In this document: in pieces, positions 33,492 to 45,130 of the stretch | Layout of the letters: every line of letters begins with the position of its first letter | How positions within the stretch are numbered: the stretch's first letter is position 1 | Source of the DNA: Macrobrachium rosenbergii | Taxonomy: Eukaryota > Arthropoda > Malacostraca > Decapoda > Palaemonidae | NCBI RefSeq assembly: GCF_040412425.1 | Contig: NC_089744.1 | Location: 25,674,501 to 25,738,500 of the forward strand | Direction of reading: 5' to 3' | DNA length: 64,000 bases | Notes under the pieces: generated by a model | What the model was told of the DNA's origin: nothing | The model's input: only the letters and a program-made list of their open reading frames with translations | Databases searched by the model: none | Position numbers and translations under genes: made by a program

Positions 33492-34985
33492 CTTTCTTTT
33501 CCTCTCCTGACTGATTCGTCTCTGTGGCCCCTTTGCTAATCTTTTCTGTAAGAAGTTTATCAGACTTTTCACTACTTTCTTTATCACAAATTTGAACAGT
33601 ATCATCAAGGTTGAGCTTCAGTTTACTTCCAGGGGGAGACAATTGATCATTTAGAGAGACAGGGGTTGAAGTCGGTGACTCTGAAGTAGGAGATTGTCTC
33701 GCATTAAGGAAAGAAAAGAATCTTGACCTTTCACGAGGTGGGGACGTAGTAGTAGCAGTGGTACTGGAGACAAGAGGTGTTATTGTGGCACCTGTTAACG
33801 TAGTACTGGAAGCTTCGCTAGTCCTCGAGAAAGAGAAAGTATATCCTGATAAAGGCGACGAGATAGATTTCTCGGAGAATGGCAAAGGCTCAAATGCTAT
33901 TACCCCATCATTTTCCTCAACAGAAGCATCATCATCCATTGGAGGAAGGTATGCTTTTGTAAGGAAGGAAAATCGAGTGAGACCAAAACTTTTTCCACCA
34001 CCATCTGGCTGCGAAGTTTCAGTTGTCACTTCTTGGGATGTCAGTGATGTTGTTAAACTAGTCTCAGTATGCGCAGGAGATCTTAGGAAACTGAAGGTGC
34101 TTGGTACTACATCACCATTGACCTCTGCTGAATATTCTGGTTCAACAGTGGGTGAGGTCTTTGGGGACGGCACATCATCAGTAGCATTTGACTTTGAGAA
34201 AAAGCCACTGGAACCAGAGAGCGTTAAGTAACTGCACGTGGAAGACGAATCCTCCAGATTAGGTGAAGGTTGTAAAGGATCCAACCCCTCACTTTCTCGT
34301 AAAAGGTTTTCTTTTAAAAGTTTGATGTTGAAGATCCCTGAGGAGGGTGCGGCACTTGGACTTGAGACTTCAGGCGAGTCTTTCTTAGAAGTTGTTTCTT
34401 TATCTGGAGAAGATACTGACAATGAAGCAAATTTTGTAGTAACAAGCATAACGGTGGGACTAGGTTGGGATGTTGCATAGTTTGAGACACTGTTTACAGA
34501 GTTCCATGAGTACGGCTTTTCACCACTTTCTGGGGAGGTCAGTTCAGCATTTTTTTTAAAACTAAATCTAAAAGATGATCCAGAAGAGTCATTGTCAATT
34601 AAAGAATCACTTAAATAACTTTTGGGATCATCACTTTTACCAAGATATTTGGACATATTAGTTTCAACACCAATCTCATCATTGCCAATACCAGAGTCTA
34701 CAGTTTCAGAGGCAGATGTGGCTAGAAGTGTGGATTTGCAAGGTGACATTGAGGACTCTGTGAACTCATCGTCTTTGTCAGTGCCAGAGTCGATAGTCTC
34801 GAACGTAACGGCATTGAGGAGCTTAGCAGTGGAGAGGCTCGGGTGAGCGGCCGATGGAGAGCCAGTGGAGGAGGAAGGTGGAGAGAGGGAGGATGAAGGG
34901 GCAGTGCCCAAGCCTCCATCCCCAAGACTAGAGGAGGAAGCTTGGCCTTTGCCACACGGGCCGTTGGGAGGCACTGGGTCCATAG
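33492..34985 (-). CDS. unc-13: unc-13 1,494-nt Ser/Thr-rich cassette exon
   Basis: The minus strand has a strong acceptor (GTTTTCTCCCTCAG, AG at 34987-34986) and a donor AAAG/GTAACC (donor G at 33491). Open throughout, it encodes 497 whole codons starting AMDPVPPNGPCGKGQ and ending NQSGEEKK. The first codon completes the G left by the C2A exon at 55729. The exon leaves in phase 1, so skipping it would keep the frame and join C2A directly to the 32892 exon. The composition is low-complexity Ser/Thr/Pro/Asp, so it is probably disordered. It has five FSF-type motifs and a repeated ETxDSG pair (see findings). I do not recognise a domain. Comparable lineage-specific disordered blocks occur in Unc-13 N-terminal regions, so a role in active-zone scaffold binding is an inference. 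Confidence 0.8.
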
Positions 34986-36639
34986 CTGAGGGAGAAAACA
35001 CCCACAAGGTGAGTGGGAGAGAGCCCAGTCACCACCACCCACACTATTAAATCTACACCCAAGTCCTATCACAATTAAATCATTAGTGCTTTACTTTAAG
35101 TCTTTTAAAATACAAAGAAATATTGAACGCAAATGAGCTTACAGTAATAATGACCAACAATGTATCCATCAAATGACGGCATTAATAAAATCACTTTCAC
35201 AATGTTAAAATATATCACTTTTCAAACTGATTGGCCATTTAAGAAAATACTATTAGGGCCTTAATTATGAAACTGGGTGCTTTAGAATTTATCTAATGAA
35301 GGTGGGAGGACAAAACTAGTTTCTACCTCATAAACAATAAGTATTATTAAAGGAAGGTACAAAAGGTGTCAACAGATAGACACACGCAAGGGTGAGCAGA
35401 TATGAAAGATGGAAAGCCCAGGAAACAGGGAAGCAATGAAAAAGAAGGTAGGGTGCAGTCACTACCAGGTATAAAGCTACCAAGTCTACAAAATACAAAT
35501 GAATGCACTTTCTTCAAGCTAGATTACATCATACACTACTGATGTACAGGGAAGTAGTAAGGGAGCACATGTTTGAAATATGCTGCACAGGGATGCTGGA
35601 TGCAAGTTCTCTTTCTTCAAGGTAAATTAAACACTACTGTAACTCTCAAGAGTTCAGCATACATCAGAGAAGAGTTATTCCATCAAGTCCTAAAGAACTA
35701 ACAGAGGTACTACAGGAAACAAATTCTTAATCTAATTATTGCTGTTCTCAAGCTGTTTAAACACGTACTAATGTGGATTAGGAAAATTAATTCAGAAAAA
35801 TATATTTAACCAAAGCCACCACTGCACTTAAGGAATATTTTATTAAGACCACTACTGAACAATACATACCAAATTACCCTATACCACTTGATAGGATATA
35901 CAAGCACATGTCTAGCATAATGCAACCTACAAAATAAACTATGACAAAGCAAGAAGCAATGTAAGATTACCGTGTTAGTGACAGAAACATAAATTAAGGA
36001 CTAACTAATCATCTTCATGTAGCTTTGTACAAAATTAAATTAGGTGATAAGGAGAAATGAAGAATTTTAACTTTTAGTGCAAATAAAAAAAAATACCCCT
36101 ATGGGCAGTCTTGTGTTCCCTAACCATACATGGTGAGAGGAAGGTTCGGGTAAAAAGAAAAGCATACACATATACAACTCACACACATTCAGTAGACACA
36201 ACACTTACAAAACTAAAATATAGTACATAATAATACAACAATACATCTTAATGTCAGAAAATATTAAATAACTAGAAAGGAAAAATGCTACTTTATGTCA
36301 CAGTGCTTGTATCCACATTCTTAATCATAAAACGGACTTAACTGCGTTATAAGAAAAACTTTGTTTATTGAATGAAACGATATTTTACTGTTTATTAAGC
36401 ATTATGGGAAGCCCAAGTATCTAATTTCTCTCGTAATTTCAAATACATACAAGAAAGAATACATGCATACACTAATAAAAAAAATTAAACTTAAATGCAT
36501 GGTCATTTATTAATGTGCTCTTAGCATATGTGATAGGGCAATGCAAAAATGCTTTAAGATAAACGGCAGGGCTTGAAAATTGCATATTATAATAGAATGT
36601 CATGACTATGTTGCCTAAATATACATTTAATGTTATACA

Positions 36640-36640
<1 letters not shown>
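34986..36640. other. Intron sequence, no recognised feature
   Basis: AT-rich; no repeat family or exon recognised. Confidence 0.4.
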
Positions 36641-36757
<117 letters not shown>

Positions 36758-37079
36758 GTATACACACACAAGACACAGCCACTCATAAGTGAAAGTCTAG
36801 ATCATTCCACTACACAGTTGATAAAAATTGCAGCTTCTGCAGTTTCCATCAGGCATCAGCAAGAAGTAGGCCCACATTTTAATCCAATGCTCCACAAAGC
36901 TCAACTGTTCGCTATCCATTTAAGTCAGTCAAACTGTTCTCGGCCTAGTGAAGAAAGACAAATAGGAATTTCAAAATTTTGATGAGGCTCTAAGAAATTC
37001 ACTAGGTGTATGCCAAATATAACAAGTAAAAAAATGCAAGTTTCTTCGGCGCAATCGAGTTTTCTGTATAGCGTATAAT

Positions 37080-37415
37080 GCTGTATGAAACTTTTAGCTG
37101 CGGCCTATGAAACTCAGCCATGGTCTATGAAACTCTTAGCCGCGGCCCATGAAACTCAGCCATGGTCCGGTGGTGGTCTTTGTTGTTGGTACCTATAGTG
37201 GTGCCAGAAGTACGATTATGGCTAACTTTAACCTTAAATAAAATAAAAACTACCGAGGGTAGAGGGTTGCAATTTGGTATGCTTGATGATTAAGGGTGTT
37301 TGATCAACATACCAATTTCCAGCCCTCTAGCCTCGGTAGTTTTTAAGATCCGAGGGAGGACAGAAAAAGTGCGGCCAGACAGACAAAGCTGTCACAATAG
37401 TTTTCTTTAACAGAA
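37080..37415. repeat. Interspersed repeat with a long internal hairpin
   Basis: AAAACTACCGAGGGTAGAGG at about 37247 is inverted at about 37343 (CCTCTAGCCTCGGTAGTTTT), and TTGGTATGCTTGATGATTAA is partly inverted as TTGATCAACATACCAA. The arms fold into a stem of about 40 bases. Upstream are related words ATGAAACTCTTAGCCGCGGCC and ATGAAACTCAGCCATGGTC, tandemly repeated at 37085-37170. Downstream is GACAGAAAAAGTGCGGCCAG. I recognise this as a common decapod repeat, but I cannot name the family. Confidence 0.75.
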
Positions 37416-38460
37416 AACTAAAAACAGATAAAAATGCAGCTGGTTTCATGGTTTTATATCTCTGCGAAGAATAACCAAAGACAAGGTTACCACATTTGGT
37501 GAGAATATCACTTCATATTTTATCATTAAGAAGTGGCTGCTGAATTTAAGCCACTCAAACAGGGCAGGGACACTACAGAGGATACTCCATATCCAGGATA
37601 CCAAGTGATGAACAATAGGAAGTCAATTCATCACAATGCTTTGCAAGATAGACATCTCACTTTCCAAAAGACAGCCAGGATTAGGCATAAGTGCTGGGTC
37701 AAGGCAAATTACTTTGGCAGACATCTTAAGTGATCAGCAAGCCATATGAAAAATTCCAATTAACTTTTTAATTTTTTGAGCCTGAATCAGAGATGCAAGA
37801 TAACCAATGGAAGCATCATGGTTCCACACCTAACAATAAATTTAAGAAATGGCATCTGCCTTCAAACCTAGCCATGAAGAAGGGAGGACAAGCCACCCCA
37901 ACTCAGTGCCAGTATCAAGCATGAATGGATAGGGAGGGTTCAAGTCAGGAAAGGTATCCTTCTGTAAAACTGCCAAACCAAGTAAGAAATGAACCATTCA
38001 AGTCAGAAAAACTAGAGGAGGCTCAATAAAAATAGCGACCACACTAGGGAGGAATAAGTGGCGCCTGCCATCCACGTCAAAGCCTCTGCGTTTTGCATTC
38101 TGATTATGTTGTCAGTATGTTGGTGATAGAGTAGCTGTCAAGTCATTAAGAGAAAGTATTGTACACCAGAACTCTCAACATTTAAAAGAAAAAAGTAAAT
38201 GAGGCTGAAATGCTGAGGAAAGCTGTGAGCTGGACTGCTGCTGCTACAGGAAAAAACACTGAGTTGGCAGTGCTGAAGCAGCAAACTGTACCTTTAAAAT
38301 TTTTCTACAGCAGGATAGCAGTGTTAGAACATTGGTTGGCAAAATTCAATAAAGTTATGAATATAAGGACTGCTTGTTACCAGTGATGCTTTCTAGGTGA
38401 CACTAAAAACATTGTGAAATTACCCTAGCAAGAGTGCAAGCATACACAAACACAGACACA
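37416..38460. other. Intron sequence, no recognised feature
   Basis: No exon or repeat recognised. Confidence 0.4.
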
Positions 38461-38482
38461 CACATATATATATATATATAAT

Positions 38483-38742
38483 AACCATGAAGCTACAAAT
38501 GTCGTTTTATATCCAATTCACGCTACTTTGGAAATATCCCCGATGGGGAATTATAAGTGATAAACGGATCGGTACTACCGGGTCTCGATCCCTCGACACA
38601 GTTACCTTCCAACAACTCCAGTCGACGGTCTACCTACTGAGCCAATCCATTTATCACTTATAATTCCCATTCGGTGATAATTCCCCCTCGGGATATTCCC
38701 AAAGTAGCGTGAATTGGATATTGAACATTTGTAGCTTCATGA
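38483..38742. mobile_element. Palindromic MITE-like element with tRNA-like centre
   Basis: The left arm (about 38483-38565: CATGAAGCTACAAATGT through GGGGAATTATAAGTGATAAA) is the reverse complement, with mismatches and a small indel, of the right arm (about 38650-38742: TTTATCACTTATAATTCCC through ACATTTGTAGCTTCATG). The unpaired centre on the minus strand has an A-box-like TTGGCTCAGTAGGTAGACC (38645-38628) and a B-box-like GGATCGAGACC (38591-38581), about 37 bases apart. This makes it a tRNA-like module inside a hairpin. It is bounded by (TA)n on both sides. A second half-arm lies at 62.65 kb. Confidence 0.75.
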
Positions 38743-38764
38743 CTATATAAATCACAGTGTGATA

Positions 38765-38767
38765 TAA

Positions 38768-38856
<89 letters not shown>

Positions 38857-38870
38857 ATATTTAGTAAGCT
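38765..38870. repeat. (TA)n microsatellite with interruption
   Basis: (TA)n with a TG break at about 38830, then TTTATATATATTTA. Confidence 0.95.
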
Positions 38871-39526
38871 AGATTGTATGATTGAGTTTTCTAATAACTA
38901 ATATTTAGTATTCATATATTTTAATGTATGCTTATTTATTTTATGCATATATGTAAATATACTTTTTCTAGTTATATAACTACCTTGACTAACATTACTC
39001 TTACTATATCTTTTATAATGTCTGTGCTTTAACCTGAAGACAAACAATATAATAGTGTCTATGACAGGTACAGTCGACCGTATATTATGATAATTAACTG
39101 TAAATATTATTTTATATTATATATAATAATGCAGTATTTTATACTGGTAATTATGTAATGATTCTATATTACAGGTACTCCGAGCAGTTAAAGGCTGTAG
39201 AATGACGTATACCACGTGGGTATTAGAAAATGAATATTATGATGGTGGTACAAGATTACTATCTTTACACGAGCACCTCATGTGCATTTATATTGTCCAT
39301 CTTTGACTCCATTTAAATTTTTGTGTCCTTTACTTTAAATTTCTGTAATACACTTACAAGCTTCAGGATATGCATGTAGTACTTGAGGCTGCGCACATGT
39401 GAAATGTAAAATCTAAACTGCTACCTGATCCTAAGCCTAAGGTTGCATGCATCTGCAATTCCTTTTTTTGTTATTAATGGGATAATTTTAATTACTTCAC
39501 GTCTCGAACTCTTTCTGATCTATTCC

Positions 39527-39530
<4 letters not shown>
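38871..39530. other. Intron sequence, AT-rich
   Basis: No recognised feature. Confidence 0.4.

Positions 39531-39602
<72 letters not shown>
39531..39602. repeat. (TA)n microsatellite adjoining a MITE
   Basis: About 36 TA units directly left of the TIR element. Confidence 0.95.
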
Positions 39603-39603
<1 letters not shown>

Positions 39604-39963
39604 CAGTCCCCGGTTTCTGACGGTTCCGGCTTCTGACGTTCGAGGTTACGACGCTTTTCAAATATATTCATCAGAAATTATTTCCTGGCTTACGACGCAT
39701 GTTCCGGGGTTACGACGCGTCGTACGCCGATCCGACGGAAGAAATATGGCCCCAAAATGGCAGAATAATCATAATTTGAAGGTTTTTTTGATGTAAGACT
39801 CAATAATAATGCAGTTTACATCGTTTTCAATGCACCCAGAGCATTAAAAGTAAGGTTTTCTTATGATTTTTGACGATTTTCGACGATGTTCCGGCTTACG
39901 ACGATTTTCGGGTTACGACGCGGCGCAAGAACGGAACCCCCGTCGTAAACCGGGGACCGCCTG
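39603..39963. mobile_element. Non-autonomous DNA transposon (TIR MITE) in a (TA)n array
   Basis: The left end CAGTCCCCGGTTTCTGACGG is the inverted match of the right end (ACGACGGGGG/CCGGGGACCGCCTG region, ending near 39963). Several internal copies of GGTTACGACG and GGCTTACGACG words occur in both arms. The element has no open frame and is flanked on both sides by TA repeat, which is consistent with insertion at a TA target. A GC-rich, CpG-containing composition contrasts with the surrounding DNA. I recognise similar sequence from decapod genomes. Superfamily is uncertain. Confidence 0.72.
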
Positions 39964-40169
39964 TATATATATATGTGAGTGTGTGTGTGCGAGAAATGGG
40001 TAATATGGTAACTGAAGAGAATGTAGTTGTGACAGTGAACTGACTTTTTTATTGCAATTGCATAGCATAGAAGAGAGGTTGATATTAAGGATTTAAGAAT
40101 GGAAGAAGTTGAATATACTCAGTCACTCTTGTGGAGGATATAATTAGGGTTTGTAATATATTTGAATAA

Positions 40170-40760
40170 TTGAAAACAATCAAGAGTTGAAACGGTACCA
40201 AAGGGTGAGAGCGATAATTATTTCACTGTATGAGGAAAATGTGAGAGAAATGAGCGAGAATTACAGAACCGAGACATTACTATGTACTGTATACTGTATG
40301 GGACAAGGCCTTTATGAAGAGAGGGTGGCAAGGCTGGCAAGTAAGAATCTGAAAGTATTCATAGAAAAAATCCCAACAGTTGAATGTTACCACGACTGGC
40401 ACTAAATGGAAGTCAAAACAATGGAGAAATAAATATCGATATGGTAGGCAGAAGAACGAAAGATGCTGATTTGCAAAGTTATTTGGGGGTAAACTGTAAG
40501 AGAATAAGATTGTCTATCATACTAAAGCTGGAATATGTGAAGGGGTTGTTGAAGCAACTTTCCTTTGAGACTGCTATGTGCATGCTGATTATGTGAGAAA
40601 AAGGTAGACGGTCTTGGAATGTATTATTTACATAGCATATCTGGAGTAAAAAGGACTGAAATGATCAGGATGCACAAGATGTGTGGGTATCACGGGGAGG
40701 CAAGGTTGATGGTGTGCAAGAGAAGGATAAATCCTTCCGGTTTTCAACAAGTTTACAGGG
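40170..40760 (+). pseudogene. LINE reverse-transcriptase C-terminal relic
   Basis: Near 40615-40735 the plus strand reads LGMYYLHSISGVKRTEMIRM followed by HKMCGYHGEARLM and CKRRI. This matches the LEM-LRSISGVTRMERVRNEEVR segment near the end of a group of arthropod LINE polyproteins. Upstream at 40187-40400 are lysine- and glutamate-rich segments in other frames with stops. Frame changes make it non-functional. Confidence 0.6.
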
Positions 40761-40936
40761 ATGACGCTGAAACCCCAATAACATTTTCTTCCTCCAACCT
40801 TACACTGATTTCTCTCAAACCTGAGTCAACAGGTGGACAGCATGTCAAGAATAAAACAAAAGACACTTGTATATTCAAAACCTAGCCCTCTAACAATGAG
40901 ATGTGGCATGTTATTACGGGAAAACAATTTTATGAA

Positions 40937-40937
<1 letters not shown>

Positions 40938-40991
<54 letters not shown>
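40938..40991. repeat. (TA)n microsatellite
   Basis: About 26 TA units. Confidence 0.95.
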
Positions 40992-40993
<2 letters not shown>

Positions 40994-41705
40994 ATAATTT
41001 CTCTTTCCTTGGTTGCAAATGACTCATCAACACAACTGGGGGAAAGTTGGACTTCGGGCGACATATCAATGCATCATAACTTAGCTAACTGTGAATATTC
41101 CCACGTATCTATTCTTGGCTTGTGAAACTTTCTTTTCGACAATATTTAGTGTTCTTATTGGCATTTGGCACTTTGCCCTCGTATTGCTATAAATATACTG
41201 TAAAGCATTTTATATGCATAAATTTTTATTAATGTAACTCCTTACCACACAATCTTTGATGCTGGTAATTCGGCCAGGCCTCACAGAAGTAACGTCTTTT
41301 CTTTAAATGACAAGATGAAAGTTCTATATTTAATATGAAAGGACAAAAGTCCGAAAGCAAAAGCTGATAAAGTGTATCTCAAAAGCAAATGTGTAATAGG
41401 TTCTCTTATGTTCCAATAACTACAAAAGTTATGTCCATGGCACGTGATAAGTGTCAGTAATACATAAAGACATGAAATTTGTGGTTAGAAGACATGAAAG
41501 AGGCCCTCCTCCTTTCGATAGCAATGTACTGTGTCGGCGGACTGAGTCTATACGCAGATATTAGCAGTGTGTTGCAGGAAAAATTAATGCCAGACTATTT
41601 ACTGCAAGTGAAGATGGGAGCAAACTTCATATATCAATACGAGCTAAAAATGTAAAAAACTACACGAGAAACCATCAGTTGATGAAGAGGCCACTCCTAG
41701 ATTTC
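40992..41705. other. Intron sequence, no recognised feature
   Basis: No exon or repeat recognised. Confidence 0.4.
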
Positions 41706-41915
41706 ATTCCCAATGAAGGGGTTGACTGAACAAGTTTTTAACTGAGATGTTACCGAATTCATAATGGAGTTGACTGAACAAGTTTTTACCCGATGTAACT
41801 CAATTCATAATGAAGGGTTGACTGAACAAGTTTTTAACCGAGATATAACTGAATTAATGATGAAGGAGTTGACTGAACAAGTTTTTAATAGAGACGAAAC
41901 TGAATTCCTCCGGTA
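41706..41915. repeat. Minisatellite, four copies of a unit of about 50 bp
   Basis: Four successive copies of GTTGACTGAACAAGTTTTTA begin near 41720, 41768, 41817 and 41868, each followed by a diverged (A/C)CCGAGAT-TAACTGAATTCATAATG tail. Small unit-length differences show unequal drift. No coding potential. Confidence 0.9.
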
Positions 41916-42476
41916 AAATATATTAAAGCAACAAATATTTACAAAAGATCAAGCAGGCAATAAAGGTTTACCACACAGAATGATAGAATAATGTCGACGT
42001 CGCAGCAACACTGCAGGTCACATGAGCAAGCCAGGCATTGTTTACCAAGCTAGGAACTGCCCCTATTCTCAAGAACAGAGAAAAAATGTTGTTCCATGAG
42101 CAAAGTATAAAAGCGTGAGTTACAGCAATTTCTTCTTGGAATTGTTTCACCAATGTTTCGTTCCTGGGGCAAAGAAATACTTGTTAGAGAAGTGTTTGAT
42201 ATTTAAAGCCCCACTCATGAGAGACAATGATTCCAACCATCTTGAATTCATCTGCTAAGGAGTTCAATATCTCATAAGATTATCTTCACCTCCCAACACT
42301 ATCTTACTGTTGCAGCCCCTTGGCCAACATTTACATGTATCAAGGACGCGTACACAAGAGTGGTGTTTAATTACATTTAAATAGCCATTGATGCCAATCA
42401 TCATCTTGATGGCCTACAATGTGATCATTCCTGAAGCTGCAATGTATGAATGAAAATAAGACATTGTAAATGAATA

Positions 42477-42479
<3 letters not shown>
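41916..42479. other. Intron sequence
   Basis: No recognised feature. Confidence 0.4.

Positions 42480-42550
<71 letters not shown>
42480..42550. repeat. (GA)n microsatellite
   Basis: About 35 GA units followed by (TG)4. Confidence 0.95.
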
Positions 42551-42552
<2 letters not shown>

Positions 42553-44430
42553 TGTGTCTCGAGTCACTGAGAATGGGGAGTGATTCGTTGGATCACTTAA
42601 TAACCAAGAAGTCTTCCACCGTAAATTCCCTCTGAATGTTAATGTATGTGGCAATTAGGTCAGGAATTAAGTTTCGGCCTTCAACGATTTAAGCTCTCAT
42701 CCAAGATGCATAGGAGCTATGAGCACACCGCATTGCCGATCGAGCCACAGCAGAAAACATTATTCTCCCGTTTGAAAGTCAGAGCCAAGCATCCGCCTAC
42801 ATACTGCCGGTCTCATGTATACTATCACCGAAAACTTTCACATACATGTACGTGTGCCAAGTAAATAAATTTTCCTTTGATAAATATATATTAACGTCAT
42901 TGGAACATCCAGGATGCATAGAAATTACAAGACCACAATATTGTTGATCACGTCACGACAGAAAACCGTTTTCCCCCAACTTGGAAATTAGTGCCATGTA
43001 GGTACCTAACCCTGTAAGCCTCAGATACGCTTTCCAAGACAGCCCTCTTGCATATCAGTATCACTTATTCACATAATATGAATGTTTCTGGAACTGGCAA
43101 ATGAATGTACAAGTTTCCGTGAATTCACACTACTTGTGGAATGAAACTTATTCTCTCATTTAAAACCATTTACATCAACACCTAAGTTTTACATACCTCA
43201 TGCCTGCCAACTGCTCTGGAGACTGTTCTTGCAGCAGTTACAGTAAACATTTTCCCATATAGCAATAAAGAACTGAACAGGTAGCAACTGATGTCAGGTC
43301 CATCAGACATGTTCATGATGGGGGATATTTTTATTTAAGAAATGGGCCAAAATGATTCCCATTAACATAATTTTTATGTAAATCACCAGAGCTAATAAGG
43401 AAAACATTACATACCCATAACATGGTGTAACTATCATCCAATGGCTTATTCTTCAGAGTACTGTACAGGGGAAACATCTCAGTTGGTTTCAGGGCAAATT
43501 TAAAACGAATAAGGGGCTAAACAATTCATTATGCATAATTCCTACAAAATGACACATAATTTTCATTGCTATGAATGGCTAGATAAAATTTAAAACTGCA
43601 TTCTTTGTCTTAGTAAAAGTGGACATACAGGCTCACGTACTTGTTTCTTATGTATGGAGCACGTTTTATGAGAATCTGATTAATTTGGTACTTTGTCTGC
43701 CATAAAACAAATGCAGTATTTCTGTTGAAAATATGAAGGCAAATCTTTCGTTAGTCAGGATATCAAAAGTAAAATCCTACCACTGGTACCAACAACCTCA
43801 CTAGCGTGTGGTCAAAGTATGAAAAACGTGAAAGCCACACTGGTTTCAGTATTTGCCGTGTCCAAAAAATCTCAGAAAATGTTTAATCTTTGTATCATTA
43901 CATACTAAGATATATATTTTTATTTAAAATGGGCAAAGACACGCAATATTTCCTTTTGCCGAACTATTTCCACATGTGAAAAAAGTGGAACGGAAAATAC
44001 GATGTAATGTAGGCAAATTAATAAACCAACATTTTTATATAAAAGTAGCAGTGTAAGTCAGAAAACGGCCATTTGTAGCAGAACCATTGCTCTTCAAAAT
44101 AAGAAATTTGCACTAGTTCTTAGGAAGCAGTAACTAAAGTGCAAAATAAAAGTTAAAGTTACGTGTTCAAAGGGATTACGATTGTTTGGAAAACAGAAAA
44201 CCCTGAAACCTCCACTAACCTAAAATATAAAAGCTGACTGCGAATTACTGATATGCTGTCCTCTATGGAAAGTTGAACTATTCTTATCAACACCTCATTT
44301 GCTGGCTACTTTGGAGACTACCCATTCATAAGTTTTAGGAAAGAGAACGCTTACAGTTGAAGGAAACATGAAGTATGGTAAAATATTGAAAATCATTCAT
44401 TAATGTTACCTATGCAAAGTAAATCATGTA
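42551..44430. other. Intron sequence, no recognised feature
   Basis: No exon or repeat recognised. A good donor-like site on the minus strand at about 43195 has no convincing partner. Confidence 0.4.
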
Positions 44431-45130
44431 GCCGGAGAATGGTGGAAGATCAGACTGTCAACAGTCTTAGTTTCCCTGGAGTTCAACTTCATAGCCCATA
44501 GAGTACAACACTTCCAGATCCACTCCAGATCGCTTTTTAATTTGCAAGCAATGGCATCAACAAAACTGCCATGAAGACAATTTTAAAGTTTAGCAGTGAA
44601 AAGAATAAAAGATAAATATCTGGCATCGGAAACAATTATAATGTGGCACCTTAACATAATTTGGACACTGGTAATCTGAAAAGCAAGTAGACGGTGCTAT
44701 CTTGAGGTCTTGGCACTACGGACACTAATGGAAGTTCTCTGCTGAAGCAGAATTTATGAAAGACAGCCAAACAGGTTACACACCAGCAAATGTCCATCAT
44801 AATCACCATTGTGGTCAAAATAAAACTGGTGTACAAGTATGTTGTTATCAGTGTGCCTTCTCGTAGCAAATCTTGAAAAATTATGCCATTTACTATGATG
44901 CTTTCCTCTGGGTAATTAGGCAGTACTCCTCCATTAAAAACAGTACGAGGTAATTCATAAAACTGATTCAACACACTGACGCAAGAGCCAAAGAAGGGAG
45001 TGACCCAATTCCCTGCCAACACTGTTGCTACTTGACAAATGAGTAGCTGGATGCTTTGGTTGATGAACATGAACCATGAAGAAGTTAATGAACTACCAGG
45101 TAAACTAGTGATTTTCGATAAATTTTGCAT
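44430..45130 (-). pseudogene. LINE reverse-transcriptase relic
   Basis: The minus strand gives a DAIACKLKSDLEWI and WAMKLNSRETKTVDSL pattern at about 44560-44470, matching the DLEWIGEWC--WGM-LN-NKTKT segment of the same LINE group as at 4.5 kb. Further upstream, GTGTCCGTAGTGCCA and CAAGATAGCACCGTCTACTT (about 44730-44690) correspond to its SGVPQGSVLGPLL box, heavily mutated. A 159-codon frame (45130-44651) with several hydrophobic segments covers the upstream part. I do not think it is a real gene. Confidence 0.55.

Noticed and set aside
33758..34480. Plus-strand open frames of 157 and 80 codons
   Set aside because: Shadows of the minus-strand unc-13 exon at 33492-34985, which has correct splice sites and phase.
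44651..45130. 159-codon minus-strand frame with hydrophobic segments
   Set aside because: It overlaps a degenerate LINE reverse-transcriptase box and is followed by more of the same relic; no start context or similarity to a host protein was seen.
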